A stretch of 28,335 nt of DNA from Candidatus Kaiserbacteria bacterium RIFCSPLOWO2_01_FULL_54_20. Lineage in GTDB: Bacteria; Patescibacteriota; Minisyncoccia; Phycocordibacterales; UBA2100. Positions 1 through 6,748 of the stretch are shown here, piece by piece. Position 1 is the stretch's first letter. Each line of letters opens with the position of its first letter. The stretch lies in contig MFMA01000046.1 in NCBI GenBank assembly GCA_001783355.1, positions 4,452-32,786 of the forward strand, written 5' to 3'. Under the pieces are notes generated by a model. The model searched no databases. It was not told the DNA's origin and was given only the letters and a program-made list of their open reading frames with translations. The translations under genes were made by a program, and so were the position numbers.

Positions 1-61
1 GGTCGCGCCTTAACAAAACCAACTATTCGTCTCGCTCCTACCCTTGTCCGGCATCGCCGGT

Positions 62-685
62 TTACAGACCGAACCGTATCTTCATCTGATCGATCATGGC
101 CTGCAGTCGCTCGATGACACGGGTCAGAGCGTCTATCTGCATCTGGGCTGTCGTTGTAGCCTTGACGTGCATGGTCGTGGTCGCGAAAGGCTTGAGCAGC
201 TTCTGATGCCGCGTCTTGCCCTCCACGTGGGTCGCCTTCACGGTCCAAGTCGAGGTCGTAGTACCGGAGAGTGCAACTCCTCTGAAGTTCACCGTATCGC
301 CGATCGCGACATTCGCAATCGTTCCATTGCCGACGCCCTTAATGTTGAACCTCGTCGTAGCGTCGGTCTGCACGATGAACGTCAAGGGCGGCGAAATCGT
401 CGTCGCGGTAAAGCCGCTCGTGGAAGTAGCAACCACCGTCGCGCCCTGGACGCGCACATCGTTTTCGTTGTCGATGCGTACCTTGAGGTCCGGCGCGAAG
501 ATGTTCAATTTTGCCGCGATGCTAAGCATTCCATTGCCAGGACCGCGGTTATCACGCTCTTTCCTTTCACCTCGCTCACCTCGTTCGTCTGCGCTCGTAA
601 TAGCGGCAAACCCGATAACGAGCACAAGAAGCGTGCCCGCAATAAGTGCCACATTCCGCGAATGCAGTTGTTTGATCTTTGTCAT
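62..685 (-). CDS. Membrane-anchored or secreted protein of unknown function
   Basis: The 207-residue product has a positively charged N-terminus and one hydrophobic segment at about residues 13-31, which fits an uncleaved anchor or a signal peptide. A charged linker (about 33-50) follows, then a beta-rich domain at about 55-160 with repeated Val/Thr strands that resembles DUF5666-like domains. The last 30 residues form a heptad-like helix, probably a short coiled coil. Most of the chain would lie outside the membrane. The start is the first ATG and has no clear Shine-Dalgarno site. A small hairpin (48-60) lies just after the stop but has no T tract. The function is unknown and the DUF5666 resemblance is only a judgement from the strand pattern. 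Confidence 0.75.
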   Translation of the reverse strand: MTKIKQLHSRNVALIAGTLLVLVIGFAAITSADERGERGERKERDNRGPGNGMLSIAAKLNIFAPDLKVRIDNENDVRVQGATVVATSTSGFTATTISPPLTFIVQTDATTRFNIKGVGNGTIANVAIGDTVNFRGVALSGTTTSTWTVKATHVEGKTRHQKLLKPFATTTMHVKATTTAQMQIDALTRVIERLQAMIDQMKIRFGL

Positions 686-1057
686 ACGTCAGTAATTATT
701 TTTCCTATTTGATTAATTGATCGTTTTTCGACCGATCCGGAACGCGCAGACACCTGTGGTTGCTGCACGAACACATATATGAAGACGGACGGGAAGGCTG
801 TTCCTTTCAGTTTTGTACTTCTTGCAGATGCACGACGCTGAAGACGCACACGAGGCCATTCGCGCAGTCCACCGTGGACCTGGGCACCGGGATATTGTAT
901 GAAAGGTGCGTAGCGCATAATTTTTTTTGCATTGCACGTACATTCTCCGACTTCATTAAGACGGCGCTTGCGCGGTCTTTATTACACGGATACATATAGC
1001 GGGCCATAACCCGCGTGAGGCTATGATGAAGTTGTGCTGTCGTCGCTGATCTTGCGT
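686..1057. other. Gap of 372 bases with no supported gene
   Basis: No RNA gene or convincing coding frame is visible. The longest plausible frame is a 66-codon minus-strand ORF (807-1007) starting MARYMYPCNKD, without a Shine-Dalgarno site or a recognised domain. A hairpin with 5-bp GC arms lies at 999-1014 just after the phosphatase gene, without a T tract; it may weakly terminate that operon. The bases just before the gene at 62-685 are AT-rich (about 690-720) and probably hold its promoter, but I cannot place it. Confidence 0.5.
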
Positions 1058-1711
1058 TCAACCGAGATGCGCGTGGTCGTTCCAGACCCACAGTTCCCAT
1101 CGAGCCGCCTTTCCCCACGCATGCAGGACGCTCGGAGTGCCGTAGCGCAAGACAGTGACCCCGGTATTTTCCATGACAAGGCTCGGCGCAAAATCAGCGA
1201 AAAGCGCCCCTGTCAACTTATCCCCGTATATTGCTTTCGCGACGATATATCGCATATAGAACCCGTGCGTCACGACGAGAATATGATCCTCCGGACGACC
1301 AATGAGATATTCGAGCGCTGAAGCCGCCCGCTCATTTATGTCCTGGAAATTTTCTCCGTCACCTGCACGGGGTCCCGCATCAATAAGGCTTTGCCACCAC
1401 GCTTCATTGAGCTTCTGCGCCTCGGAGTCGTCGAAAAGCTTCCCGTTGAGTTCTGTCGGCTTTCTACGTTCGCGAAACAGGTCGGAGAACTCGACCGTAT
1501 GTCCCGTTTTTTCCGCAATAATTGAAGCCGTTTCTTTTGCACGCAATTGTGTGCTGGAAATGATCGCTTCAATGGGCAATTTGGAACATCTCTCTGCAAT
1601 AAACCCAGCCTGTACCTTGCCGTTTACCGTCAGAGGCGAAGACACGGTCTGATAGACCGGGCTTACATTCCCTTCGCTTTGTCCATGGCGTACGAAATAG
1701 ACCGTCTTCAT
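1058..1711 (-). CDS. Histidine phosphatase (phosphoglycerate mutase-like) family protein
   Basis: The 217-residue protein starts MKTVYFVRHGQSEGN, with the RHG signature whose His becomes phosphorylated in this family. A second conserved His is in VVTHGFYMRY near residue 155, and an Arg and Glu of the phosphate pocket are also recognisable. These enzymes remove or move phosphate on sugars, nucleotides or phosphoproteins; the substrate cannot be read from sequence. I chose the ATG at 1711 because the RHG strand begins 8 residues later and because it forms an ATGA overlap with the upstream nucleotidyltransferase. A longer frame running into that gene is not credible. It is the last gene of a three-gene operon with the nucleotidyltransferase and the M29 peptidase. 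Confidence 0.88.
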   Translation of the reverse strand: MKTVYFVRHGQSEGNVSPVYQTVSSPLTVNGKVQAGFIAERCSKLPIEAIISSTQLRAKETASIIAEKTGHTVEFSDLFRERRKPTELNGKLFDDSEAQKLNEAWWQSLIDAGPRAGDGENFQDINERAASALEYLIGRPEDHILVVTHGFYMRYIVAKAIYGDKLTGALFADFAPSLVMENTGVTVLRYGTPSVLHAWGKAARWELWVWNDHAHLG

Positions 1712-2184
1712 GCGTCGGGGCGGTTTTTGATACGTTCGACGATGCTCGTCGTTGAGTTCACTTTCTCGATGGGCATGATGTAGAGTTTTGTGCCGAGCGT
1801 GGCGAGTTCGCTCTCGTATGCTTTCCACTTATCGTTCACCGAAACGAGAATGTCGGGCTTTAGTTGGCGTGCCACCGAGAGTCGCGGCGGCTCATCACTT
1901 CCGCTCGGCTCGGGAGCGATGAGTACGTAATCGACATACTTTATTGCGTCCATTATCGCTGCGCGAACGTCTTCGTTCTGTATCGGCCGACCCGTCTCTT
2001 TATAGCTTCTTATCTCCGCGTCGCTCTTGATAGCAATGACAATGACGTCGCCGAGCTTTCGCAGGTCGCGCAGATAGTCGATGTGCCCCTGATGCAAAAT
2101 ATCGAACGCTCCCCCGCCAAGCACGATTTTTTGCCCCTTATGCTTTTCTCGTATGCCCGCGAGTTCAGGAGGTGTTACAAGCAT
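1708..2184 (-). CDS. Cytidylyltransferase-family nucleotidyltransferase (RfaE2/TagD-like)
   Basis: The 158-residue protein carries the nucleotide-binding motif GGAFDILHQGHIDYL at about residues 23-37, with the HxGH signature of the cytidylyltransferase/HldE-C superfamily. Near the C-terminus STTSIVERI matches the second conserved motif (S/T-T-S-x-I). Such enzymes join a sugar phosphate, polyol phosphate or FMN to a nucleotide. The internal stretch around residues 90-110 is longer than in minimal members, so the substrate is uncertain: ADP-heptose synthesis, CDP-glycerol and FAD synthesis are all possible. It begins 9 bases after the peptidase gene stop and overlaps the next gene by ATGA, so the three genes are probably one transcript. 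Confidence 0.85.
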   Translation of the reverse strand: MLVTPPELAGIREKHKGQKIVLGGGAFDILHQGHIDYLRDLRKLGDVIVIAIKSDAEIRSYKETGRPIQNEDVRAAIMDAIKYVDYVLIAPEPSGSDEPPRLSVARQLKPDILVSVNDKWKAYESELATLGTKLYIMPIEKVNSTTSIVERIKNRPDA

Positions 2185-2193
2185 TCACGTATT

Positions 2194-3432
2194 CTACAAC
2201 ACAAATTTGCCGTCTTTGTAGATGACCTTCTTCGAGCCGTCTTTCAAGTGCGCGGTCACCGTACGGCGAGTAGTCGAGATGACGTCGGTATGCACGGAGG
2301 AGTCGTTGAAGCCGAGGCGCTTTGCCTCCTTGTCGGTGAGTTTAGAAACATCACCAGCGTAGGTATCGCGGTAGCTCATTCCGAGAGCGATGTGCGAGTT
2401 GCCGTACGGACCACCGATGTTCTCGTCGAAGAGGGTCTCGGCCATAAATTTCGTGATGCGCGAGTGGCGTTTGTCGGTCAGCGAGTATTCACCTATCTTG
2501 TCGGCGCCTGGTGTCGCTATCATTTCCTTGAGAAGCTTCTCGTTGGTCTTGGCTTTCGACTTCACGACGCGACCATTCTTGAACCAAAGTTCGATGCCGG
2601 TAATTTTGTTGCTGTAGCGATAGAGCGGTTGGTTAATGCGTATCCAGCCATTCGTGCCGCGCCAATCGGGCGAGGTAAATATTTCGAACGACGGGATGTT
2701 GCGGCCCGAACCCGCGTGCCATGCGCGCTTTTCTCCGAGCGTGTACCAAATATCCATATCGGGTCCGACCGCGTGCAGTTTGTTTATTTTTGGAGAAAGT
2801 TTGTTCAGCTTCGAGCGATAGTGCTCTATTTGCTTGTAGACCTGCTTCCATTTCGCAATAGGATCCTTCTCATCGAGAAAACACGCCTTGATTATCTGGT
2901 TCCAGTATTCTTTTTCCGATAGTCCGGCCTCGCGCGCCATCGCGGGCGTGCCATAGAGCGCAATGGTCCATGTGAACTTGCCTTTCCATTCTTTTTGGTG
3001 CCTCCAGTCCATGAATGGTTTGAGCGCAAGACCTCTCTGCATGATCTTCTTCGGGTCGATGCCTTGAAGTGCGCGCGGGTCCTTCTCGGCAAGGAGAAAT
3101 ACCGAGTGGTCTATTTGGTCAACGAGCCCTTTCAGATATTTCGCCGGGAAAAATTTCAGCTGTTCATTGTTGGCGTTCTCGTAGAAGTAGCGGGAAACGC
3201 TGATGTTACGCCTCTTGTCGCCCTTCTCGTCGTCCGGACCGTAGTGTGCGAGCACGTGTCCGCCGGCATCCACCACTGCATTGCAGACCGCAAGATATAG
3301 AGGTTTGGCTGACTCCGAGGCCGAGACGCGCACTACATCGCCCTTTTTTATCCCCTTCCCACCACCGAGTGCGAATTTAATAAGTACGTCAGCGTACTTT
3401 TTTAATATCTCATTGCTCGGCGTATATGACAT
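2194..3432 (-). CDS. M29-family aminopeptidase (AmpS/AmpT-like)
   Basis: The 412-residue protein matches the thermophilic M29 metallo-aminopeptidases in length and motif order. The expected metal ligands are visible: Glu near 252 (in SFEIFTSP), Glu315 (IGEYSLTD), His347, Tyr354 (SHIALGMSY), His381 and Asp383 (VHTDVI). Their spacing closely matches the family pattern of E-E-H-Y-H-D. It would release N-terminal residues from peptides in the cytoplasm and so recycle amino acids. The ATG at 3432 is the first start and lies a few bases after a possible promoter. It heads the operon with the nucleotidyltransferase and the phosphatase. The RAYT-type palindrome at 3480-3502 lies just upstream of its promoter region. 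Confidence 0.92.
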   Translation of the reverse strand: MSYTPSNEILKKYADVLIKFALGGGKGIKKGDVVRVSASESAKPLYLAVCNAVVDAGGHVLAHYGPDDEKGDKRRNISVSRYFYENANNEQLKFFPAKYLKGLVDQIDHSVFLLAEKDPRALQGIDPKKIMQRGLALKPFMDWRHQKEWKGKFTWTIALYGTPAMAREAGLSEKEYWNQIIKACFLDEKDPIAKWKQVYKQIEHYRSKLNKLSPKINKLHAVGPDMDIWYTLGEKRAWHAGSGRNIPSFEIFTSPDWRGTNGWIRINQPLYRYSNKITGIELWFKNGRVVKSKAKTNEKLLKEMIATPGADKIGEYSLTDKRHSRITKFMAETLFDENIGGPYGNSHIALGMSYRDTYAGDVSKLTDKEAKRLGFNDSSVHTDVISTTRRTVTAHLKDGSKKVIYKDGKFVL

Positions 3433-3438
3433 TGGCCT

Positions 3439-3467
3439 AGACTACAAGTCATCGTCTGATTTGTCCA
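3439..3467 (-). promoter_or_regulatory. Possible promoter of the M29 peptidase operon
   Basis: TGGACA (3462-3467) and TAGTCT (3439-3444) are separated by 17 bases on the minus strand. The -35 box matches 5 of 6 consensus bases but the -10 box only 3 of 6. The start codon would be within about 10 bases of the transcription start, like other promoters in this window. Confidence 0.3.
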
Positions 3468-3479
3468 GGCGAATGCTGT

Positions 3480-3502
3480 ACGGCAAGGTAAAACCTTGCC
3501 GT
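3480..3502. repeat. RAYT-type palindrome, copy 1
   Basis: The sequence is acggcaaggt, three A's, then accttgccgt: perfect 10-bp arms with a 3-base loop. The same palindrome recurs at 4394-4414 and 5134-5156 around the transposase gene. Copies 1 and 2 also share gaatg before and ttggc after the palindrome, so they look like the same kind of element end. Confidence 0.9.
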
Positions 3503-3564
3503 CGTTGGCCCAGGGATTGAATGAGGGCTGGACTACATGACTCAATCTCTGATATCCTGCTGTT

Positions 3565-3900
3565 ATGAGCGAAAAGCGAGGGCCAGAACGGCTCACCTCA
3601 TCGAGCAGGATTGCTGGTTCTCTCGAAAATACCCCTGAAAATCGTGCAATCCTGAAAAATGAGCCGATAAAAACCAGCATTGGGCACTGGAAAGCAAAAC
3701 TTATCGAATCAGGATTTTTCGGAGAAATCAAAGATGGTGACGACCCAAAGACGTTTTATGCTGGTATTTCGAGGAAGGCCGATGACTTTCTTAAACAGCT
3801 GTTTCAAAGGGCCAGAGGAATGCCAGAGAAGTGGGGAATGGTAAACGAGGACGGGAGCTTAAATCTCGATTTTGAAATGAGGGGCGAGTTACTCGGCTAA
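3565..3900 (+). CDS. N-terminal part of an unknown protein, ended by an in-frame TAA
   Basis: This 111-codon frame ends in TAA at 3898-3900, and the very next codons continue open in the same frame to 4386. Together they would make about 273 residues. The product is hydrophilic and charged with no membrane segment and I do not recognise the family. Residues about 40-70 (WKAKLIESGFFGEI...) look like a folded helical domain. Just before the stop the coding sequence is repeated: LDFEMRG before it and LDFEMRR after it, 36 bases apart. There is no Shine-Dalgarno site before the ATG. The likely reading is one gene split by a small in-frame duplication; a genuine pair of overlapping products is the alternative. 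Confidence 0.55.
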   Translation: MSEKRGPERLTSSSRIAGSLENTPENRAILKNEPIKTSIGHWKAKLIESGFFGEIKDGDDPKTFYAGISRKADDFLKQLFQRARGMPEKWGMVNEDGSLNLDFEMRGELLG

Positions 3901-3912
3901 TTGGATTTTGAA

Positions 3913-4386
3913 ATGAGAAGAATGTTCGCAAAGGCAATAGTAAACGAGGCGACAGAGAAGTACGGGTTGAAGACCATTGGTGCCAGAGTGCGCGAGGCGA
4001 GAAAAGACAAGACTTTCTGGGAACTTCGGAGAACGGTGCTGGATGTTGTTCCAAAGGAAGTGCTGAATATGGAAGTTTACGACAAAGATAAACTTGGGCT
4101 ATCGTTAATCAACGAGATCATGCCGGCTCGATTATTCGATGTGACATATGGTTCGGCAGAAATGTTCAGCGGTGAGGACGAATTTGGCAACAGTCTTCTT
4201 GAAAGTGAAGTCCCGGACGAGAAATTGTCGGAAATAGATTCAGGCCTCATAGATCTACTCAACAGCAATTATCAATACGAAAGAATGGCGGGCGAGAAAT
4301 CACGTCAGTTGCTGGGGCTTGTTATTCCAATGGACGAAACAAAGCGGAAGGTCCTCGATTCTATAGGTATTAAGCAACGTGAATGA
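3913..4386 (+). CDS. C-terminal part of the same split unknown protein
   Basis: This frame continues directly from 3565-3900 after the TAA. Possible restart codons are TTG at 3901, ATG at 3913 and ATG at 3922; I list 3913 without strong support. The roughly 157-residue product is rich in Glu, Lys and Leu, mostly helical, with no recognised motif. It ends at a TGA 7 bases before palindrome copy 2 and converges on the transposase gene. Base composition is somewhat more AT-rich than the neighbouring minus-strand genes, which suits acquired DNA. It may be a pseudogene fragment or a separately translated domain. Confidence 0.5.
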   Translation: MRRMFAKAIVNEATEKYGLKTIGARVREARKDKTFWELRRTVLDVVPKEVLNMEVYDKDKLGLSLINEIMPARLFDVTYGSAEMFSGEDEFGNSLLESEVPDEKLSEIDSGLIDLLNSNYQYERMAGEKSRQLLGLVIPMDETKRKVLDSIGIKQRE

Positions 4387-4393
4387 ATCCGTG

Positions 4394-4414
4394 CGGCAAG
4401 GTAAGACCTTGCCG
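4394..4414. repeat. RAYT-type palindrome, copy 2
   Basis: Arms cggcaaggt and accttgccg (9 bp, perfect) enclose the loop aag. It lies between the stop codons of the broken plus-strand gene and the transposase gene, 7 bases from the latter, and could also serve as a shared 3' hairpin although no T tract follows. Confidence 0.9.
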
Positions 4415-4421
4415 TGATTGG

Positions 4422-5111
4422 CTAAAGACTTTCCTCGTACCGAGCAAACGTACGGGCATCGTCCAAAAGATCGTCAAGACGAGGCTGCCTATCCAAAAGA
4501 TGAAGGACGGCATTTTTGTTGATGATGAGCGATTCTGGCCGCGCAGATCCACAGTAATCGGAGAGGCTTGAATAACGATACTCCACGAGCTTCTTTTTTA
4601 TCAGCGGTTTGTTTCGGATAATTCCGTTCTTCCACTTTGGTTCATAGAGTTCAGCATGGTTTGCATGGATGTAGTTGAGAACACGGTTGAAATATTGGTC
4701 GGTATCAACGTGCTTTGCCTTGAATGTCCCCTGGAACAGTACGCCCGTTCGTTCATATCGAATATTGAAATACATCGTGTACGCTGTCCCAAATTTACGC
4801 ATAAATGCGGTGATGCCGCCCGGCGCGCGCTCTCGAAGAAGCATGTGGAAGTGGTTCGGCATGAGACTGTACGCACCGATATCGACGAGGCGACTTCGTC
4901 TGTCTAAGCGTAGTACATCCTCTAGACTCTTGCTACGGAATCCCTGTTCGAAATTACTGACGTGCACTGGTTTGATGCTGTTGCACGCGCACAATAGCGC
5001 GAGCATACGCTCGTAGTCATTTTTTCCCATGAATATCTTCCGCTTATCTGTCCCGCGGTTATAGCAGTGATACCACTCCTCTGGCACTAACTGAACCAAG
5101 CGTTCTCCCAT
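4422..5111 (-). CDS. REP-associated tyrosine transposase (RAYT, Y1/HUH family)
   Basis: The 229-residue protein has the Y1-transposase layout. An N-terminal WYHCYNRG strand is followed by the metal-binding HUH motif His87-Phe88-His89 in SLMPNHFHMLL. A helix with a candidate nucleophile Tyr near 140 (DQYFNRVLNYIHANH) comes after it. These proteins nick and rejoin single-stranded DNA at short palindromes through a tyrosine-DNA bond. The reading frame can be extended upstream through palindrome copy 3, but conservation begins at MGERLVQL, so I place the start at the ATG at 5111. Palindromes lie 8 bases after the stop and 22 bases before the start. The key residues are intact, so the enzyme may be active. 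Confidence 0.9.
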   Translation of the reverse strand: MGERLVQLVPEEWYHCYNRGTDKRKIFMGKNDYERMLALLCACNSIKPVHVSNFEQGFRSKSLEDVLRLDRRSRLVDIGAYSLMPNHFHMLLRERAPGGITAFMRKFGTAYTMYFNIRYERTGVLFQGTFKAKHVDTDQYFNRVLNYIHANHAELYEPKWKNGIIRNKPLIKKKLVEYRYSSLSDYCGSARPESLIINKNAVLHLLDRQPRLDDLLDDARTFARYEESL

Positions 5112-5133
5112 ACAATAAAGATACCACACCCTT

Positions 5134-5170
5134 ACGGCAAGGTAAGACCTTGCCGTGGAGACCTTGCCGT
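5134..5170. repeat. RAYT-type palindrome, copy 3, with an extra half site
   Basis: Perfect 10-bp arms acggcaaggt (5134-5143) and accttgccgt (5147-5156) enclose aag. A second copy of the right arm follows at 5161-5170, in a 14-base tandem repeat. The half site ends 8 bases from the purF stop codon. Confidence 0.9.
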
Positions 5171-5178
5171 GAATTACG

Positions 5179-6648
5179 TTAAACACTCTGCACCTCTTTG
5201 GCGCGAGCGCCGATGTCTATCGGGTACACGCCGTTGAAACAGGAGGTGGAAAATTGGTCGGCGGAAAGGCCCGTCGCCGCTATCATGCCGTCGTAGGAAA
5301 GATAGCGGAGAGAGGTCGCGCCGAGGTATTTCTCTATCTCGTCCACTGATTTGGTAGCCGCGATGAGGTCGCTCTGTTTCGGAGTATCGATGCCATAAAA
5401 ATCGGGAAATTTGACCGGCGGCGAGGCGACTAGAAAGTGAACCTCTTTCGCCCCCGCCTCAAAAAGCATTTTTACTATCTGGCGCGAGGTCGTGCCGCGC
5501 ACGATGGAATCGTCAAAGACGACGACGCGCTTTCCGCGGAGTATCTCCGGGAGTGCGGTCAGCTTCGCCCTCACTCCTTGTTCGCGCACGTGCTGTTCTG
5601 GAGTGATGAATGTGCGGTGGATGTAGCGGTTCTTCGTCAGACCCATCTCAAATGGGATGCCGAGCGCGTGCGCGTAGCCTATGGCAGAAGCGATGGCCGT
5701 CTCGGGCACGGGAATGACGATGTCGGCCTTCACGGGATATTCCTTTGCAAGCTGAATACCGAAATTACGCCGCACTTCGTAGATCAATTTTCCCAAAAGC
5801 GTGCTGTCGGGGCGCGCGAAGTATATAAATTCAAAAATGTCGAGTTTCGGGTCGGGCTTTACTATCTGCTCGCTCCTCACGCCCTTTTCGTCGATGACGA
5901 CCATCTCACCAGCCCCTATCTCACGCACAAACTCCGCACCGATGGGAGCGAACGCGCACGTTTCCGAGGCAACGACATGGCCACCGTTGAGGGTCGCGAG
6001 CGCGAGCGGGCGGATGCCGCAACGGTCACGTACGGCGACGAGCGAGTCGCGCGACATAATGAGTAGCGAGAATGCGCCTGTCAGCAACGGGTACACATCT
6101 TTAATCGATGCTTCGAGCGAAAGGCCGTCGCGCATGCGCGCCGCGATGGCCTCTACTATCATTCGCGAATCGGAGAACTCCGTCGTGTCCACGTCTTTGG
6201 AGCGCAGAAATTCCGCGAGGGCGTCCGTCGTCGGGAGATTGCCGTTGTGTGCGAGCGCGATGGCGCCGTCTTGCGCCGGCGAGGAGAGAGACACAGAGTC
6301 GTTCAAACTCGGATGCGCGTCTTCATAGGCGATCTTGGTGAGCGACTGCGAGCCAGCGGCGATCATTGGTTGTGCGTGCTTCACGTGCGTGCCGCCTGTC
6401 GTCGAGTAGCGGTTGTGCCCGACCGCGATGTGGCCCTTGAGACTCTCTATCAGCTGGTCGTTGAACACCTGCGAAACGAGTCCCATTCCCTTGTGGAGCA
6501 TGATGCTCTCCCCGCTCGCGGTCGCGATACCGGATGATTCTTGCCCGCGGTGCTGGAGAGCAAATAGCCCGAAGAAGGAAAGCCGCGCAACGTCGAGGCC
6601 TTTGCCGTAGACCCCGAAGACCGCGCATTTTTCTCCGAGATTTCGCAT
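5179..6648 (-). CDS. purF: Amidophosphoribosyltransferase
   Basis: This enzyme makes 5-phosphoribosylamine from PRPP and glutamine, the first step of purine synthesis. The 489-residue chain has a short propeptide (MRNLGEK) followed by the nucleophile Cys8, which becomes N-terminal after cleavage. An N-terminal class II glutaminase domain (QHRGQESSGI, GHNRYSTTG, AHNGNL) runs to about residue 230. The phosphoribosyltransferase domain carries the PRPP motif VVFDDSIVRGTT near residue 370. Of the four Cys that hold the Fe-S cluster in the Bacillus enzyme, as I recall them, only two positions are Cys here, so the cluster is probably absent, as in E. coli. No other pur gene is in the window. It has its own extended -10 promoter. 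Confidence 0.95.
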   Translation of the reverse strand: MRNLGEKCAVFGVYGKGLDVARLSFFGLFALQHRGQESSGIATASGESIMLHKGMGLVSQVFNDQLIESLKGHIAVGHNRYSTTGGTHVKHAQPMIAAGSQSLTKIAYEDAHPSLNDSVSLSSPAQDGAIALAHNGNLPTTDALAEFLRSKDVDTTEFSDSRMIVEAIAARMRDGLSLEASIKDVYPLLTGAFSLLIMSRDSLVAVRDRCGIRPLALATLNGGHVVASETCAFAPIGAEFVREIGAGEMVVIDEKGVRSEQIVKPDPKLDIFEFIYFARPDSTLLGKLIYEVRRNFGIQLAKEYPVKADIVIPVPETAIASAIGYAHALGIPFEMGLTKNRYIHRTFITPEQHVREQGVRAKLTALPEILRGKRVVVFDDSIVRGTTSRQIVKMLFEAGAKEVHFLVASPPVKFPDFYGIDTPKQSDLIAATKSVDEIEKYLGATSLRYLSYDGMIAATGLSADQFSTSCFNGVYPIDIGARAKEVQSV

Positions 6649-6659
6649 AAGAAGATGCG

Positions 6660-6667
6660 ATTATAGC
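6660..6667 (-). promoter_or_regulatory. Extended -10 promoter of purF
   Basis: On the minus strand TGC-TATAAT gives a perfect -10 box (6660-6665) with the TGn extension. No good -35 box lies at the right distance, which is acceptable for an extended -10. Transcription would begin about 5 bases before the purF ATG, so the mRNA would be nearly leaderless. Confidence 0.6.
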
Positions 6668-6719
6668 ACAGTCAGACGCCTAGATATGCGCGCTATTTTT
6701 CAACAACCAAAAATAAACA

Positions 6720-6748
6720 GGGCGTCCTTGCGGCCGCCCCGTTTTTTT
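6720..6748 (-). terminator. Intrinsic terminator after argH
   Basis: Arms gggcgtcc (6720-6727) and ggccgccc (6732-6739) pair with one mismatch around a 4-base loop. The minus strand continues with TGTTTATTTTT, giving a U-rich tail directly after the argH stop. Seven T's on the other side make it potentially bidirectional. Confidence 0.7.

Larger units (their letters stand above)
3480..5170. mobile_element. Palindrome-bounded segment with REP-associated transposase and passenger gene
   Basis: Three palindromes bracket two units: a broken plus-strand gene (3565-4386) and a minus-strand RAYT transposase (4422-5111). The segment sits between the peptidase operon and purF and contains the only convincing plus-strand gene in the window. 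TnpA-REP proteins of the HUH/Y1 class are known to act on short palindromes near their own gene. Whether the whole segment moves as one unit or only the 4394-5170 part does is inference. Confidence 0.55.

Noticed and set aside
806..820. A 14-base sequence shared between 806-820 and 13284-13298
   Set aside because: One or two such matches are expected by chance in a window of this size, and the contexts differ.
1864..2922. Plus-strand frame of 352 codons
   Set aside because: It is antisense to the M29 peptidase and nucleotidyltransferase genes and has no recognisable motif.
3898..3900. Stop-codon recoding as the reason for the split plus-strand gene
   Set aside because: The codon is TAA and TAA, TAG and TGA all end clear genes in this window, so a changed genetic code is unlikely.
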